A stretch of 64,000 nucleotides of DNA from Photobacterium alginatilyticum (GCF_009910675.1 NZ_RSEJ01000007.1:62001-126000), one strand, 5' to 3'; shown: positions 8,671 through 17,304, counted from the first letter of the stretch. Notes: generated by a model not told the origin, from the sequence alone. A program made the numbers and translations.

Positions 8671-9888
8671 TTATTTCTTAAGTTCTTCCAGGTACATTTG
8701 TGGGATAACAGCGTACATTGCCGCACAAGTTACCAGGTGGTCTTTCCAAGTCTTCTCGTTTGGCGCGTGTGCTTCTGGCTCTTTACCAGGACCAAAGCCG
8801 ATAACAGGGATACCGTAACGGCCCATGATAGAAACGCCGTTAGTAGAGAAAGTCCACTTATCAACAGTTGGTTTCTTGTCGAACAGCAACTCGTAAGATG
8901 CTTCAAGAGTCTTAGTTGCCACATGCTCTTCGTCGATCAGCCAAGTTGGGAAGTAGCACTCAGTTGGGTAAACCAAACCTGTGTAGGCAGGACGGTTGTA
9001 CTCGTACATAGACACAACCGCTTTTGCTTCCTGTACTGCAGGCAGCGCGCGAATTTCGTCTAGTGCACCTTCCCAGGTTTCGCCCCAAGTCAGACGACGG
9101 TCGATAGACACAGCGCAGCTATCAGCTACTGCACAACGGCTAGGAGAAGTGAAGAAGATTTCAGATACAGTCAGTGTACCTTTACCCAGGAATGGGTCGT
9201 CTTTCAGGTTGTGAGACAGATCTTCCAGCTGGTTCAGGATTGGGCCCATCTTGAAGATAGCGTTGTCACCACGCTCTGGCGCAGAACCGTGACAGCTCAC
9301 ACCCGCAACGTCGATGCGAATTTCCATACGACCGCGCTGACCACGGTAGATCTGGCAATCTGTTGGCTCAGTAGATACGACGAACTCAGGACGGATCTTA
9401 CTTTCTTCGATGATGTACTGCCAGCATAGACCGTCACAGTCTTCTTCCTGAACGGTACCAGTTACCAGCAAGGTGTACTCGTCTTCAAGACCAAGATCTT
9501 TGATGATCTTGCCGGCATAAACCATAGAAGCCATACCGCCTTCCTGATCCGATGCACCACGGCCACCGATCACTTCGTCATCTTCCATGCCCTGATACGG
9601 ATCGAACTCCCAGTTGTCCATGTTGCCCACGCCAACGGTATCGATATGGGCATCCATTGCAATCAGGTGCGGACCATGACCGATCCAACCCAATACGTTA
9701 CCCATAGGGTCGATTTCGACTTTGTCGAAACCAACTTTTTCCATTTCCTCTTTGATGCGCAATACGACTTTTTCCTCGTCGCAGCTTTCGCTTGGGATTG
9801 CAATCATGTCACGTAGGAACTGGCTCATATCCGCTTTGTAGTCTTGGGCTTTTTCCAACACTTTGTCGAATGGGATGTTCATTGTCAT
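8671..9888 (-). CDS. ygeY: M20-family peptidase/deacetylase YgeY
   Basis: 405 residues, the length of E. coli YgeY, a zinc M20 metallohydrolase now linked to anaerobic urate/purine breakdown. Zinc-site segments are visible: [12 protein letters not shown] near 78 (His and Asp ligands), [11 protein letters not shown] near 110, and [10 protein letters not shown] near 145 with the catalytic Glu pair. The dimerisation domain includes [12 protein letters not shown] near 200. AAGGAGA lies seven bases before the chosen ATG. It sits between ygeX and hyuA in the operon. The substrate is probably a linear or ring-opened amide made within this pathway; annotation as a plain peptidase or as ArgE would be misleading. 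Confidence 0.92.
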   Translation of the reverse strand: MTMNIPFDKVLEKAQDYKADMSQFLRDMIAIPSESCDEEKVVLRIKEEMEKVGFDKVEIDPMGNVLGWIGHGPHLIAMDAHIDTVGVGNMDNWEFDPYQGMEDDEVIGGRGASDQEGGMASMVYAGKIIKDLGLEDEYTLLVTGTVQEEDCDGLCWQYIIEESKIRPEFVVSTEPTDCQIYRGQRGRMEIRIDVAGVSCHGSAPERGDNAIFKMGPILNQLEDLSHNLKDDPFLGKGTLTVSEIFFTSPSRCAVADSCAVSIDRRLTWGETWEGALDEIRALPAVQEAKAVVSMYEYNRPAYTGLVYPTECYFPTWLIDEEHVATKTLEASYELLFDKKPTVDKWTFSTNGVSIMGRYGIPVIGFGPGKEPEAHAPNEKTWKDHLVTCAAMYAVIPQMYLEELKK

Positions 9889-10008
9889 TGTAATTCTCCT
9901 TGGGCCGAACGGTGGTCATCGCGTCCGGCATGATGTTTTGTATTTGAAGTTGATTCGCCCTGTTTCGATGACATCTACAGCGCGCTAATTAATTCTTTTG
10001 GTAAATCC

Positions 10009-11211
10009 TCAAAGGGTTGGGTGCTTGCCTTGCCATACCACTTCACGGTAGTGAACAGGATCGGTATCCCCTTCGGTGTTTACTAGCAGCACGACTGAGT
10101 CTTTGTTCAGGCCCAGTTTTTCCATCAGCTTTTCGCGCTCTGGGTGGTAGTAAACAGCGGCCAGCATACCTGCGCCTACGGCACCGGATTCACCGGAGAC
10201 AACCCTTGGGTCTGTGCCTAGCGGGTTACCCAGCACTCGCATACCTAGTGCTGCTACGCTGTCCTGACAAGAAACGAACTGAGTCGAGCAGTCGCGCAGT
10301 ACCGGCCAGCCAATCGGGTTAGGTTCGCCACAGGCCAGGCCAACCATGATGGTTGCCAAATCGCCTTCGACATTTACCATTTCGCCTTGCTCGCTGATAC
10401 CTGAGCGGTAGATGCAGTCAGCCAGATCCGGCTCGACAATCACGGAATGTAGCTTGTCGGCACCGTATTGGTCACATAGGTAGCCCAGAACACCGCCGGC
10501 CATTGCACCTACGCCTGCCTGCAGGAAGACGTGTGTCGGACGCTCTACCTGCTGCTCTTTCATTTGATCGACAGCTTCTGCTGCCATGGTGGTATAACCC
10601 TGCATGATCCAGGTCGGGATTTCTGTGTAGCCTTCCCACGCAGTATCCTGCACGACTTTCCAGTTGTTCTCTTCAGCCGTTTTAATCGCCAGACGAACGG
10701 TGTCGTCATAGTTCATGTCGGTAACAATGCACTCTGCACCCAGGGCACGAATGTTGTTAACACGCTCGTCGGCTGCACCTTTAGGCATGTAGACCACGGC
10801 GTTCTGGCCGAGTTTGTTGGCTGCCCATGCCACCCCACGTCCGTGGTTACCGTCTGTGGCGGTCGCAAAGGTCATTTTTTCTGGGATATCGTTTTTCAGT
10901 TTGTCGAAATCAAAAGCATTGATATCGAGCTTGAATTCGTCGCATAGCAAGCGGGCAATCGCGTAAGCACCACCAAGCATCTTGAATGCACATAAATCAA
11001 AACGGTGGGCTTCGTCTTTAATTAAAATTTTGCCAACGCCGATCTCTTTGGCTAAGCAGTCGAGAGAGTGCAAAGGCGTGGGTTGGTAGCCTTCAACTTT
11101 CTGATGGAAGGCGCGGGCTTTTTCCGCTTCATCAATGGTGAATAGAGGAGATTGCTGACCGTTATAATGGCGGTTATCGGCTATCTCCATTTTTAGAGAG
11201 AATGTAGACAC
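10009..11211 (-). CDS. ygeX: 2,3-Diaminopropionate ammonia-lyase
   Basis: 400 residues, collinear with E. coli YgeX (DpaL). This PLP enzyme splits 2,3-diaminopropionate into pyruvate and two ammonia. The Schiff-base lysine is K77 in AFKMLGG. TDGNHGRGVAWAA contacts the substrate carboxylate, the AGVGAMAGGVLGYL loop near 232 binds the PLP phosphate, and GESGAVGAGM follows near 345. It is the third step gene of the minus-strand cluster, separated from ygeW by 142 bases that contain a terminator-like hairpin. Its pyruvate could feed NifJ, encoded at the far end of the cluster; that coupling is my inference. Confidence 0.95.
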   Translation of the reverse strand: MSTFSLKMEIADNRHYNGQQSPLFTIDEAEKARAFHQKVEGYQPTPLHSLDCLAKEIGVGKILIKDEAHRFDLCAFKMLGGAYAIARLLCDEFKLDINAFDFDKLKNDIPEKMTFATATDGNHGRGVAWAANKLGQNAVVYMPKGAADERVNNIRALGAECIVTDMNYDDTVRLAIKTAEENNWKVVQDTAWEGYTEIPTWIMQGYTTMAAEAVDQMKEQQVERPTHVFLQAGVGAMAGGVLGYLCDQYGADKLHSVIVEPDLADCIYRSGISEQGEMVNVEGDLATIMVGLACGEPNPIGWPVLRDCSTQFVSCQDSVAALGMRVLGNPLGTDPRVVSGESGAVGAGMLAAVYYHPEREKLMEKLGLNKDSVVLLVNTEGDTDPVHYREVVWQGKHPTL

Positions 11212-11245
11212 GACCAGACCTCATTGAATGAATTGAGTTAAAAAT

Positions 11246-11273
11246 GCGGGGGAACCGGGATCTGTGCCCCCGC
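11246..11273 (-). terminator. Intra-cluster terminator-like hairpin between ygeW and ygeX
   Basis: Perfect 7-base arms GCGGGGG/CCCCCGC with a 14-base loop, followed on the minus strand by ATTTTTAA. This has the form of a rho-independent terminator but lies inside the gene cluster, which would make ygeW more abundant than the downstream genes. Confidence 0.65.
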
Positions 11274-11353
11274 GAAAGGGCTAGAATTAGCCAAGTTTTG
11301 TAGCTGTGGCATATATCAGATACTGATAGGGTGGAGTATCCGATATCGACTCG

Positions 11354-12541
11354 TTACTTAACGCGCTTTTCAGCTTCGTCCAATAACTGTTGCAGAACAT
11401 CACCAGGTTCCTGGTACTTGCGGTTCATAATCATTGCAGCAATGATATATGGCTTCCAGCTGGCTTCTTTGTAAGTGGCGATACGGTATTTCTCGAATAC
11501 TGACTCTTCCACTTCACCTTCTTTACAAGAAACACCAGTGATATCGGCAGGCAGGCAGTGCATGTATAGTGCTTCACCGTCTTTGGTCTTCTTCATCATT
11601 TCTTCGGTGCAGTGCCAATCTTTGTGGTTGGCGTTCTGAGCCAGACATTCCTGCTCAAGCGCTTTCAGGCCATCGTGGTCATTGGCACGAAGCAGCTCGG
11701 TACGACGACCCATTACCTGATAAGGCGCCCATGATTTTGGATACACGATGTCAGCATCTTCGAAGGCTTCTTCCATTGAGGAAACCTGAGTGAAGCTACC
11801 GCCAGATGCTTCTGCATTCTTACGCGCTTCTTCAACCACTTCTGGAATTAGGTCGTAACCTTCTGGGTGAGCCAGAGTCACATCCATACCGAAGCGAGTC
11901 ATCAGGCCGATGATGCCCTGAGGCACAGATAGCGGCTTACCGTAGCTTGGAGAATAAGCCCAGGTCATCGCAATCTTCTTGCCTTTCAGCTTGTCCAGGC
12001 CACCGAAGTGCTCTTCCAACCATGCCAGGTCAGCCATAGACTGAGTTGGGTGGTCGATATCACACTGCAGGTTAACCAGTGCAGGACGGTGTGGTAATAC
12101 GCCTTCCTTAACACCATCATCCAACGCTTCGCCAACTTCACGCATATAGGCGTTACCGGCACCCAGGTACATGTCATCACGGATACCGATGGCATCAGCA
12201 CAGAATGAAATCATGTTGGCTGTTTCACGGACGGTTTCACCGTGAGCGATTTGAGACTTGCCTTCGTCAAGATCCTGCTGGGCTAGGCCTAGCATGTTGA
12301 TGGCAGATGCATAAGAGAAACGGGTACGGGTGGAGTTATCACGGAACAGTGAAATACCCAGACCATTTTTGAATACGTTTGTTGCAATATTTTCCTGGCG
12401 CATTGCTTTTAGTGCCTGCGCGGTTTTTAATACGCGCTCCAGCTCTTCCGGGCTCTGCTCCCAAGTTAAAAGGAAATCTTTATTATGAAGTTCAGATTTT
12501 AGTTCATTGATTTCCTTGATTAGTTCATTAATGCTTTTCAT
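11354..12541 (-). CDS. ygeW: Knotted carbamoyltransferase YgeW
   Basis: 395 residues, matching E. coli YgeW, a member of the aspartate/ornithine carbamoyltransferase superfamily with unproven substrate. The carbamoyl-phosphate site DNSTRTRF lies near 68-75, HPTQSMADLAWL near 170 holds the conserved HPxQ, and MHCLPAD near 331 is the HCLP signature. It is the first gene after the sigma-54 promoter. Together with carbamate kinase it could transfer a carbamoyl group from a ureido intermediate to phosphate, yielding carbamoyl phosphate and then ATP. It is sometimes misannotated as ornithine carbamoyltransferase; the neighbours argue against an arginine role. Confidence 0.94.
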   Translation of the reverse strand: MKSINELIKEINELKSELHNKDFLLTWEQSPEELERVLKTAQALKAMRQENIATNVFKNGLGISLFRDNSTRTRFSYASAINMLGLAQQDLDEGKSQIAHGETVRETANMISFCADAIGIRDDMYLGAGNAYMREVGEALDDGVKEGVLPHRPALVNLQCDIDHPTQSMADLAWLEEHFGGLDKLKGKKIAMTWAYSPSYGKPLSVPQGIIGLMTRFGMDVTLAHPEGYDLIPEVVEEARKNAEASGGSFTQVSSMEEAFEDADIVYPKSWAPYQVMGRRTELLRANDHDGLKALEQECLAQNANHKDWHCTEEMMKKTKDGEALYMHCLPADITGVSCKEGEVEESVFEKYRIATYKEASWKPYIIAAMIMNRKYQEPGDVLQQLLDEAEKRVK

Positions 12542-12628
12542 TTTATTCTTCCCAGTAATTAAATTTGTTATATCGTGTCCGGCTGGAAAAAGTCTGTAGG
12601 GTTAAAACAGACAGCTGACTCTCCTATT

Positions 12629-12643
12629 CCAATATCTGTGCCA
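12629..12643 (-). promoter_or_regulatory. Sigma-54 (-24/-12) promoter of the ygeW cluster
   Basis: The minus strand reads TGGCAC-AGATA-TTGG. This matches TGGCAC-N5-TTGC except for the last base, with exact spacing. Transcription would begin near 12617, about 76 bases before the ygeW ATG. The divergent gene encodes a sigma-54 activator, which makes the match convincing. Confidence 0.8.
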
Positions 12644-12750
12644 ACAACGAAACAAAACGGAAAAATAAACAAAAAAAAGCCGTCAGCCCTTGAATTACAA
12701 GGGGTAAGAAATTTGGAAGCGATTTATTGCTAACTGGTGTTCTTGTCGCA

Positions 12751-12792
12751 CGCTATCACTCACTATCAGTGATAGCGACCAAAATGATAGCG
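12751..12792. promoter_or_regulatory. Upstream activator (enhancer) palindromes, probable YgeV binding sites
   Basis: Perfect 10-base arms CGCTATCACT and AGTGATAGCG (12751-12760 and 12768-12777) are separated by seven bases. A further direct copy, TGATAGCG, lies at 12785-12792, and a 13-base palindrome CTATCAGTGATAG is nested at 12763-12775. The cluster is 110-160 bases upstream of the -24 element, the usual distance for an enhancer, with A-rich runs between that may bend the DNA. The rest of the 408-base ygeW-ygeV gap shows no gene. Confidence 0.7.
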
Positions 12793-12949
12793 CCCCAGAT
12801 GCGCTTTATCATATTGATATTCAGGTGTGACCTCGCTTGCAATTCCTATTTCGCATCACGAATCCAATGGGAAACACTGACTTATATCAAGCAGACATCA
12901 TTCATTCTTGAGTAACTTTGTTAAGTCTTTCCCAAAATAGACCTGAATT

Positions 12950-14707
12950 ATGTTGAAAAACGCCCAGCAATCCGAACTCATGCAACTGCAGCCCACCATA
13001 CTGCGCTTTACACAAATGCTTTCAGCCGTACTTCAGCTGGATGCAGAGGTCGTTGATGCCGATTTGGTCCGTATCGCCGGCACCGGGCCTTACAGCAAAT
13101 TCTTTGGTAAGAAACTCAATACAAGTTCAAGAATTTTCCGATATATTCTTGAAACACATAGAGAAAAGGTTGTTGTTAAATCTCGTACCGATCCACTGTG
13201 CGATGGCTGTTCCAACAAAGCAACCTGTCGAGAAACGGCATTCCTCGGTGTCCCTATCATGGCCGAGGATCGCTGTATCGGAGTGATCAGCCTGGTGGCC
13301 TTCACCGAAGAGTCGCGCGAGAGAATCAAAGAAAATGTTCAGTTATTCTCTGACTACATTCAGCACATTTCCCAAATAGTAGTCGCCAAAGTATTGGCCA
13401 GTGACAATGAACATGATGACGGGCTTGATGAAGTATTTACCAGCCTGATAGAAAACATGGATCAGGGAGTATTAGTATTAGACGGTAACAGCCGGGTAAA
13501 ATATGGTAACCAGCCAGCGCTGAATAATCTCAATATAGAACGCGAAGAGTTGTCCCGTGTCGAAGTCAATATTCAGCCTCTGTCCTTTCATAATAATGAA
13601 TTAAAAGGACATCAGCAGCACATCATATCGCTTGGCGAACGTCAGGAGCTGGTTGTCGGCCAATTTCATGACGCCCGTGGCCACCAGCTTTTTTTAATGG
13701 CCTTCCATCAACCAAATAAATCTTTTGCAATCAATGAACCGCAACCGCAATTTACCAGCGTGATTGGTGAATGCAAAAAAATGCGGCAGTTAAAAACCTT
13801 AATATCACGGATCGCCAGCAGCCCGTCGAGTGTGCTAATTAATGGTGAAAGCGGTACGGGTAAAGAAGTGATTGCCCATGCGGTGCATGATTTAAGTACC
13901 CGAAGCGATAAGCCCTTTATTGCCATTAACTGTGCCGCGATACCTGATCAGCTTCTCGAAAGTGAACTGTTCGGTTATGTCAAAGGCGCTTTTACCGGCG
14001 CGTCCACCAAAGGCAAGACGGGTTTGATACAGGCTGCCAACAAGGGCACCTTGTTCCTGGATGAAATTGGCGATATGTCGATGACCCTTCAGGCCAAACT
14101 GCTGAGGGTACTGGAAGAGCGAGAAGTGATGCCGATTGGCTCAAACACCTCAATCCCGATCGATATTCGAATTGTATCGGCAACCAACCGCAACTTCGCT
14201 GAAATGATTGCCTCGAACAAGTTCCGGGAAGACTTGTACTATCGCCTCAACGTGATCCCTATTCACCTCCCGCCACTGAAAGAACGCGAAGGTGATGTCG
14301 AGCTACTGGTACAGTTCTTCCTCGATATACATACCCGAAAGATCGGCGTGAGCTACCCGGGCATTGCATCCGAAGCCATGGCCCGACTCAATGCCTATCA
14401 CTGGCCCGGCAACGTACGTGAGCTGAGTAACCTGATTGAATATTTGGTGAACGTGGTACCGGAGGGCGACACGATTGACGTCGACTTGCTGCCTCCTTAT
14501 TTCGAGCAAGCCAAAGTCGAGCACCAGGTCGAGAATATTCACGCAGACGAATGCGCGATGAGCCTTGAAGAAATGGAAAAAATCCGCATCGAGGAAGCGA
14601 TAAACCGATTGAGCAACCGCAAACTGGTTGCTGACGAGCTGGGTATCGGTATTGCCACGCTTTACCGAAAAATCAAGAAATACGGCCTCAGCGTCAACAG
14701 CCATTAA
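12950..14707 (+). CDS. ygeV: Sigma-54-dependent activator YgeV
   Basis: 585 residues, collinear with E. coli YgeV. The N-terminal sensor region (1-150) contains C84-x2-C87-x5-C93 in DPLCDGCSNKATC, conserved in the E. coli protein and suitable for a metal or Fe-S cluster. A PAS-like segment covers about 160-230. The AAA+ domain has Walker A GESGTGKE near 300, the sigma-54 loop GAFTGA near 345 and Walker B LFLDEIGDM near 367. The C-terminal Fis-type helix-turn-helix is ADELGIGIATLYRKIKKYG. It is transcribed away from ygeW and almost certainly activates the -24/-12 promoter there. The inducer is unknown; a purine-derived compound or redox state is plausible. Confidence 0.94.
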   Translation: MLKNAQQSELMQLQPTILRFTQMLSAVLQLDAEVVDADLVRIAGTGPYSKFFGKKLNTSSRIFRYILETHREKVVVKSRTDPLCDGCSNKATCRETAFLGVPIMAEDRCIGVISLVAFTEESRERIKENVQLFSDYIQHISQIVVAKVLASDNEHDDGLDEVFTSLIENMDQGVLVLDGNSRVKYGNQPALNNLNIEREELSRVEVNIQPLSFHNNELKGHQQHIISLGERQELVVGQFHDARGHQLFLMAFHQPNKSFAINEPQPQFTSVIGECKKMRQLKTLISRIASSPSSVLINGESGTGKEVIAHAVHDLSTRSDKPFIAINCAAIPDQLLESELFGYVKGAFTGASTKGKTGLIQAANKGTLFLDEIGDMSMTLQAKLLRVLEEREVMPIGSNTSIPIDIRIVSATNRNFAEMIASNKFREDLYYRLNVIPIHLPPLKEREGDVELLVQFFLDIHTRKIGVSYPGIASEAMARLNAYHWPGNVRELSNLIEYLVNVVPEGDTIDVDLLPPYFEQAKVEHQVENIHADECAMSLEEMEKIRIEEAINRLSNRKLVADELGIGIATLYRKIKKYGLSVNSH

Positions 14708-14740
14708 TACCGAATAACCAATTCTACGTACTCACCATAA

Positions 14741-14770
14741 AAAGAAACTGCCATTCTAGGCAGTTTCTTT
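14741..14770. terminator. Bidirectional terminator between ygeV and the S4 gene
   Basis: Perfect 12-base arms AAAGAAACTGCC/GGCAGTTTCTTT with a 6-base loop. T-rich sequence follows on the plus side and A/T-rich sequence on the other, serving two convergent genes. Confidence 0.88.
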
Positions 14771-14792
14771 TTTCTTAATAGCACCTAACGGA

Positions 14793-15245
14793 CTAGAAGC
14801 TAATTGGCTTGCGACCGGTAGACTGATCGGCCGGCCCGCTCTCCGATTTTTTCTTTCCATCAGCTTTATTGCCGCGTGTTTTTTTGCCCGATGCCGACTT
14901 GTTTCCTCTGCCTTTTCCTGATGCGTGCTTGGCACCTGGCTTGTCTGCTTTTTTCGCTGGTTTAGGCATTGCCAGCTCAGGCTCCTGCGGTGATTCATCA
15001 ACCGGCTGGTCACAAATCACAACGTAGAATTCATTGTTAAATTCGATTACATCGCCGTCATACATCTTACGGCGCTTGCGTTGCTCCAGCTCACCATTAA
15101 CAGCCACATAGCCTTCGGCAATGGCATATTTTGCTTCACCGCCGCCACTGACCGCATTAGCAATTTTCAAAACCTTGTAGAGCTCGATAGGCTGGGCTGA
15201 TACCTCAACCGCCAGCGCTTCTACTTCATATTCTTCTTCAGACAT
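14793..15245 (-). CDS. S4-domain RNA-binding protein (YbcJ-like) with basic low-complexity tail
   Basis: 150 residues. About residues 17-70 form an S4 RNA-binding domain of the YbcJ type: YKVLKIANAVSGGGEAKYAI, then GYVAVNGELEQRKRRKMYDG and an acidic close (DVIEFNNEFYVV). Such domains bind structured RNA, often on the ribosome. E. coli YbcJ is only about 70 residues. Here residues 83-150 add a tail rich in Lys, Gly, Ser and Ala (KKADKPGAKHASGKGRGNK and so on), likely disordered and RNA-binding. It converges on ygeV and shares its terminator. The tail resembles in composition the one on the nearby RhlE helicase. The exact target RNA is unknown. Confidence 0.82.
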   Translation of the reverse strand: MSEEEYEVEALAVEVSAQPIELYKVLKIANAVSGGGEAKYAIAEGYVAVNGELEQRKRRKMYDGDVIEFNNEFYVVICDQPVDESPQEPELAMPKPAKKADKPGAKHASGKGRGNKSASGKKTRGNKADGKKKSESGPADQSTGRKPISF

Positions 15246-15387
15246 CGTATAAACCGAACATGGACAATTTCGAGCTATAGTACCTTATTCTACGGCTTGA
15301 TATATACCCAAGTCGCCTTGCATAACTGGCAATCCTCTATCGGCTACGCTATCCTCGCGCCTTTCAACCAACCGGTAGCATAACAAG

Positions 15388-15885
15388 ATGTATTGCCCTT
15401 CGTGCGGCCAGCCGACCTTCTCGCCACAATCGGAAAAATCATTTCAGTGTAGTCAATGCGACTTTACCTTCTTTCAGAATACGGCCTCGGCGGTCCTGGC
15501 TGTTATTCGCTGTCAGGATGAAATCCTGGTTGCCACCCGCGCACGAGAACCCGGCAAAGGGATGTGGGACTTTCCCGGTGGATTTGTCGATCATGATGAA
15601 TCCCTTGAGCAGGCTCTGCATCGCGAGCTGCAGGAAGAACTGAATTTTCAGCCAGCCCCGGACAAAGCGAACTACTTTGGCTCGTATCCGAACACCTATG
15701 TCTATAAGAATGTCGAGTATAAAACCTGCGACGCCTTTTTTGCCGTTGACTTAGCGAATAAACCCGAGCTGACGGCTGGGGATGATGTCGCAGGCGTAGC
15801 ATGGGTCAAGATTACCGAGCTGGCGCCTGAAAAATTCGCCTTTGCCTCTGTCAAAAAGGCACTTGCACTTTACCTTGCAAAGTAA
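15388..15885 (+). CDS. NUDIX hydrolase with N-terminal zinc ribbon
   Basis: 165 residues. The N-terminal zinc ribbon has two CxxC pairs (CPSCGQ at 3-8 and CSQCDF near 22-27), as in NADH pyrophosphatase NudC. The NUDIX domain follows. The NUDIX box lies near 61-83 (GFVDHDESLEQALHRELQEE) and fits G-x5-E-x7-RE-U-x-EE except that the late Gly is Asn. Such enzymes split nucleoside diphosphate-linked compounds. It is shorter than NudC (about 257 residues), so NADH or an ADP-sugar are both possible and the substrate cannot be named. It stands alone on the plus strand, divergent from the S4 gene. Confidence 0.88.
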   Translation: MYCPSCGQPTFSPQSEKSFQCSQCDFTFFQNTASAVLAVIRCQDEILVATRAREPGKGMWDFPGGFVDHDESLEQALHRELQEELNFQPAPDKANYFGSYPNTYVYKNVEYKTCDAFFAVDLANKPELTAGDDVAGVAWVKITELAPEKFAFASVKKALALYLAK

Positions 15886-15946
15886 CCATATCTACGCCTA
15901 CAAACGTTGCGCCGGTGTGATCTACGCCTGTTTACTCATCCCTAAC

Positions 15947-15973
15947 AAATCATGACAAGGATGATGATTTTTT
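15947..15973 (+). terminator. Weak terminator after the NUDIX gene
   Basis: AAATCAT/ATGATTT arms with a 10-base loop and trailing T bases, 62 bases past the NUDIX stop. The stem is A/T-rich, so this is tentative. Confidence 0.4.
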
Positions 15974-16035
15974 AACCACCAGACGACAGGATGTTGTTAA
16001 TTAACTAATTTATATTTCGTTCGAGGGTATTCTTC

Positions 16036-16209
16036 ATGCTTACATTTAACAAGGTGCATGTCTTTTCTAACCTGCCAGACGCCGAGATTTCTGATGATGC
16101 TCCGCAACCTTCCGCTGCCGAGCTAGCGCATGATAAGAAACGTCTGGCCATGCTGGCCTCTGTTCAGCAAGCGGGTGGTTTTAAGCCTGAGGAATGTCGC
16201 CACCAGTAG
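16036..16209 (+). CDS. Small 57-residue protein of unknown function
   Basis: A short frame with a plausible ribosome-binding site (CGAGGG about eight bases before the ATG). The product is hydrophilic: it begins MLTFNKVHVFSNLPDAE, has an acidic proline-containing middle, and ends in a basic helical stretch (HDKKRLAMLASVQQAGGFKP). There is no membrane helix or signal peptide. It fills the gap between the NUDIX and TPR genes, and its amino-acid make-up looks like a real protein. I do not recognise the family. Confidence 0.55.
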   Translation: MLTFNKVHVFSNLPDAEISDDAPQPSAAELAHDKKRLAMLASVQQAGGFKPEECRHQ

Positions 16210-16305
16210 TTACCTCAAATCTCTCGACATCCCCCCTTTAACTGCTCGGCAAATTAGGTATATAGTCAGCAACTACTAGCTAATTGACTGTTAAAGGACT
16301 CAGAG

Positions 16306-17151
16306 ATGTATAAGTGGCTGTTATCTTTGCTTGTTATGGCTATGCTGTCTTGGCCGGCATTGGGGGAAGAAAAATACTCGCAGGAAAGTATGTATGACAA
16401 ACCCCTGATGGAAAGGTATGTCCTTGACGAACTCAAAGCGCTGCGTACCGATCAGCAGGATCTTGAGCGCAGGCTCACTATCGAGATCACCGACCGCGAG
16501 TTGAGTGTCGCCGACAAGTCGATGAACTATGCCAATGTCACCGTCACTTACTTCTTCTATCTTATTGCCGGCGCCGCTTCGCTATTTGCTCTAATAGGCT
16601 GGCAGTCATTGAAAGAGATTAAAGAAAACACCAAGCAAATGGCCGATCGGCAGTTGCAGGATATTGCCGAACAATATGAGAAAAAGTTCCAGCTACTTGA
16701 ACGCGACCTGAAGCGAAAGACACGGATCATTGCCCAGAACAACAAAGAGATTGAGATCATCAACGAAGTCCACAATCTCTGGTTAAGAGCCCAGGGCTCT
16801 CAGACACCCGAGCAAAAGATGGAAGTCTACGATGAAATCCTGAAAATTCGTCCCGGCGATCTCGAGGCCCTGACCCATAAAGCCGATGCGGCCATGGAAA
16901 TTCGTGAATTCCACTGGGCACTGAGTATCTGTAACCGGGTACTTGAAGTCGATACCAGCAATGCCCACGCCCTGTACCAGCGAGCTTGCGCCTATGCCTG
17001 CCTGGGGGCCGAAGAACAGGCCATCATGGATTTGGAGCAGGCCATTTTGGGCAGTGCGTCACTCAAAGAACTGGCCAGCGAAGAACAAGATTTCGAATCG
17101 CTCCGGGGCAACGAGCGCTTTGAGAACTTAATCACAACCGCCGAAGCATAA
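16306..17151 (+). CDS. Membrane-anchored TPR-repeat protein
   Basis: 281 residues. A signal-like N-terminus (MYKWLLSLLVMAMLSWPALG) is followed by a charged segment, a membrane helix near 77-98 (VTVTYFFYLIAGAASLFALI), and a coiled coil rich in Glu, Lys and Gln (about 100-160). TPR-like helices from about 165 include EIRPGDLEALTHKADAAMEI-type and VDTSNAHALYQRACAYACLG repeats. TPRs are protein-docking modules, and the arrangement suggests a periplasm-exposed start and a cytoplasmic TPR tail. AAGGA before the ATG supports the start. It is a lone gene upstream of rhlE. The partner is unknown. Confidence 0.75.
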   Translation: MYKWLLSLLVMAMLSWPALGEEKYSQESMYDKPLMERYVLDELKALRTDQQDLERRLTIEITDRELSVADKSMNYANVTVTYFFYLIAGAASLFALIGWQSLKEIKENTKQMADRQLQDIAEQYEKKFQLLERDLKRKTRIIAQNNKEIEIINEVHNLWLRAQGSQTPEQKMEVYDEILKIRPGDLEALTHKADAAMEIREFHWALSICNRVLEVDTSNAHALYQRACAYACLGAEEQAIMDLEQAILGSASLKELASEEQDFESLRGNERFENLITTAEA

Positions 17152-17189
17152 CTGCCCCCTCTCAGCCTATTTAAAAGCCAAAATATGCC

Positions 17190-17234
17190 GGGCCGCTTTA
17201 TCTTTTATCAGTAAACGCTGACGATAAACGGCCC
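17190..17234 (+). promoter_or_regulatory. Long compound hairpin upstream of rhlE
   Basis: Three stacked inverted pairs: GGGCCG/CGGCCC, TTTATC/GATAAA and TCAG/CTGA. It starts 39 bases after the TPR gene stop and has no T-run behind it. It may be that gene's 3' end structure or part of the rhlE leader. Confidence 0.55.
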
Positions 17235-17273
17235 TAGCACTTTCCCCTCCTCTGCTGTAAGCTAGCCGGCTTC

Positions 17274-17304
17274 CTGCCTCGCGCTATGAGGCGGTTTTTA
17301 ATTT
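17274..17304 (+). terminator. Terminator-like hairpin directly before rhlE
   Basis: CTGCCTC/GAGGCGG arms with a 7-base loop, followed by TTTTTAATTTT and, 16 bases later, the rhlE ATG. It looks like an attenuator in the leader of rhlE, or a late terminator of the upstream gene. Confidence 0.6.

Noticed and set aside
11354..12541. Ornithine carbamoyltransferase of an arginine deiminase pathway
   Set aside because: No arcA and no antiporter arcD nearby; sequence and neighbours match YgeW of the ygeW-X-Y-hyuA-arcC cluster.
12727..12915. 62-codon plus-strand frame in the ygeW-ygeV gap
   Set aside because: It covers the enhancer palindromes and the composition is not protein-like.
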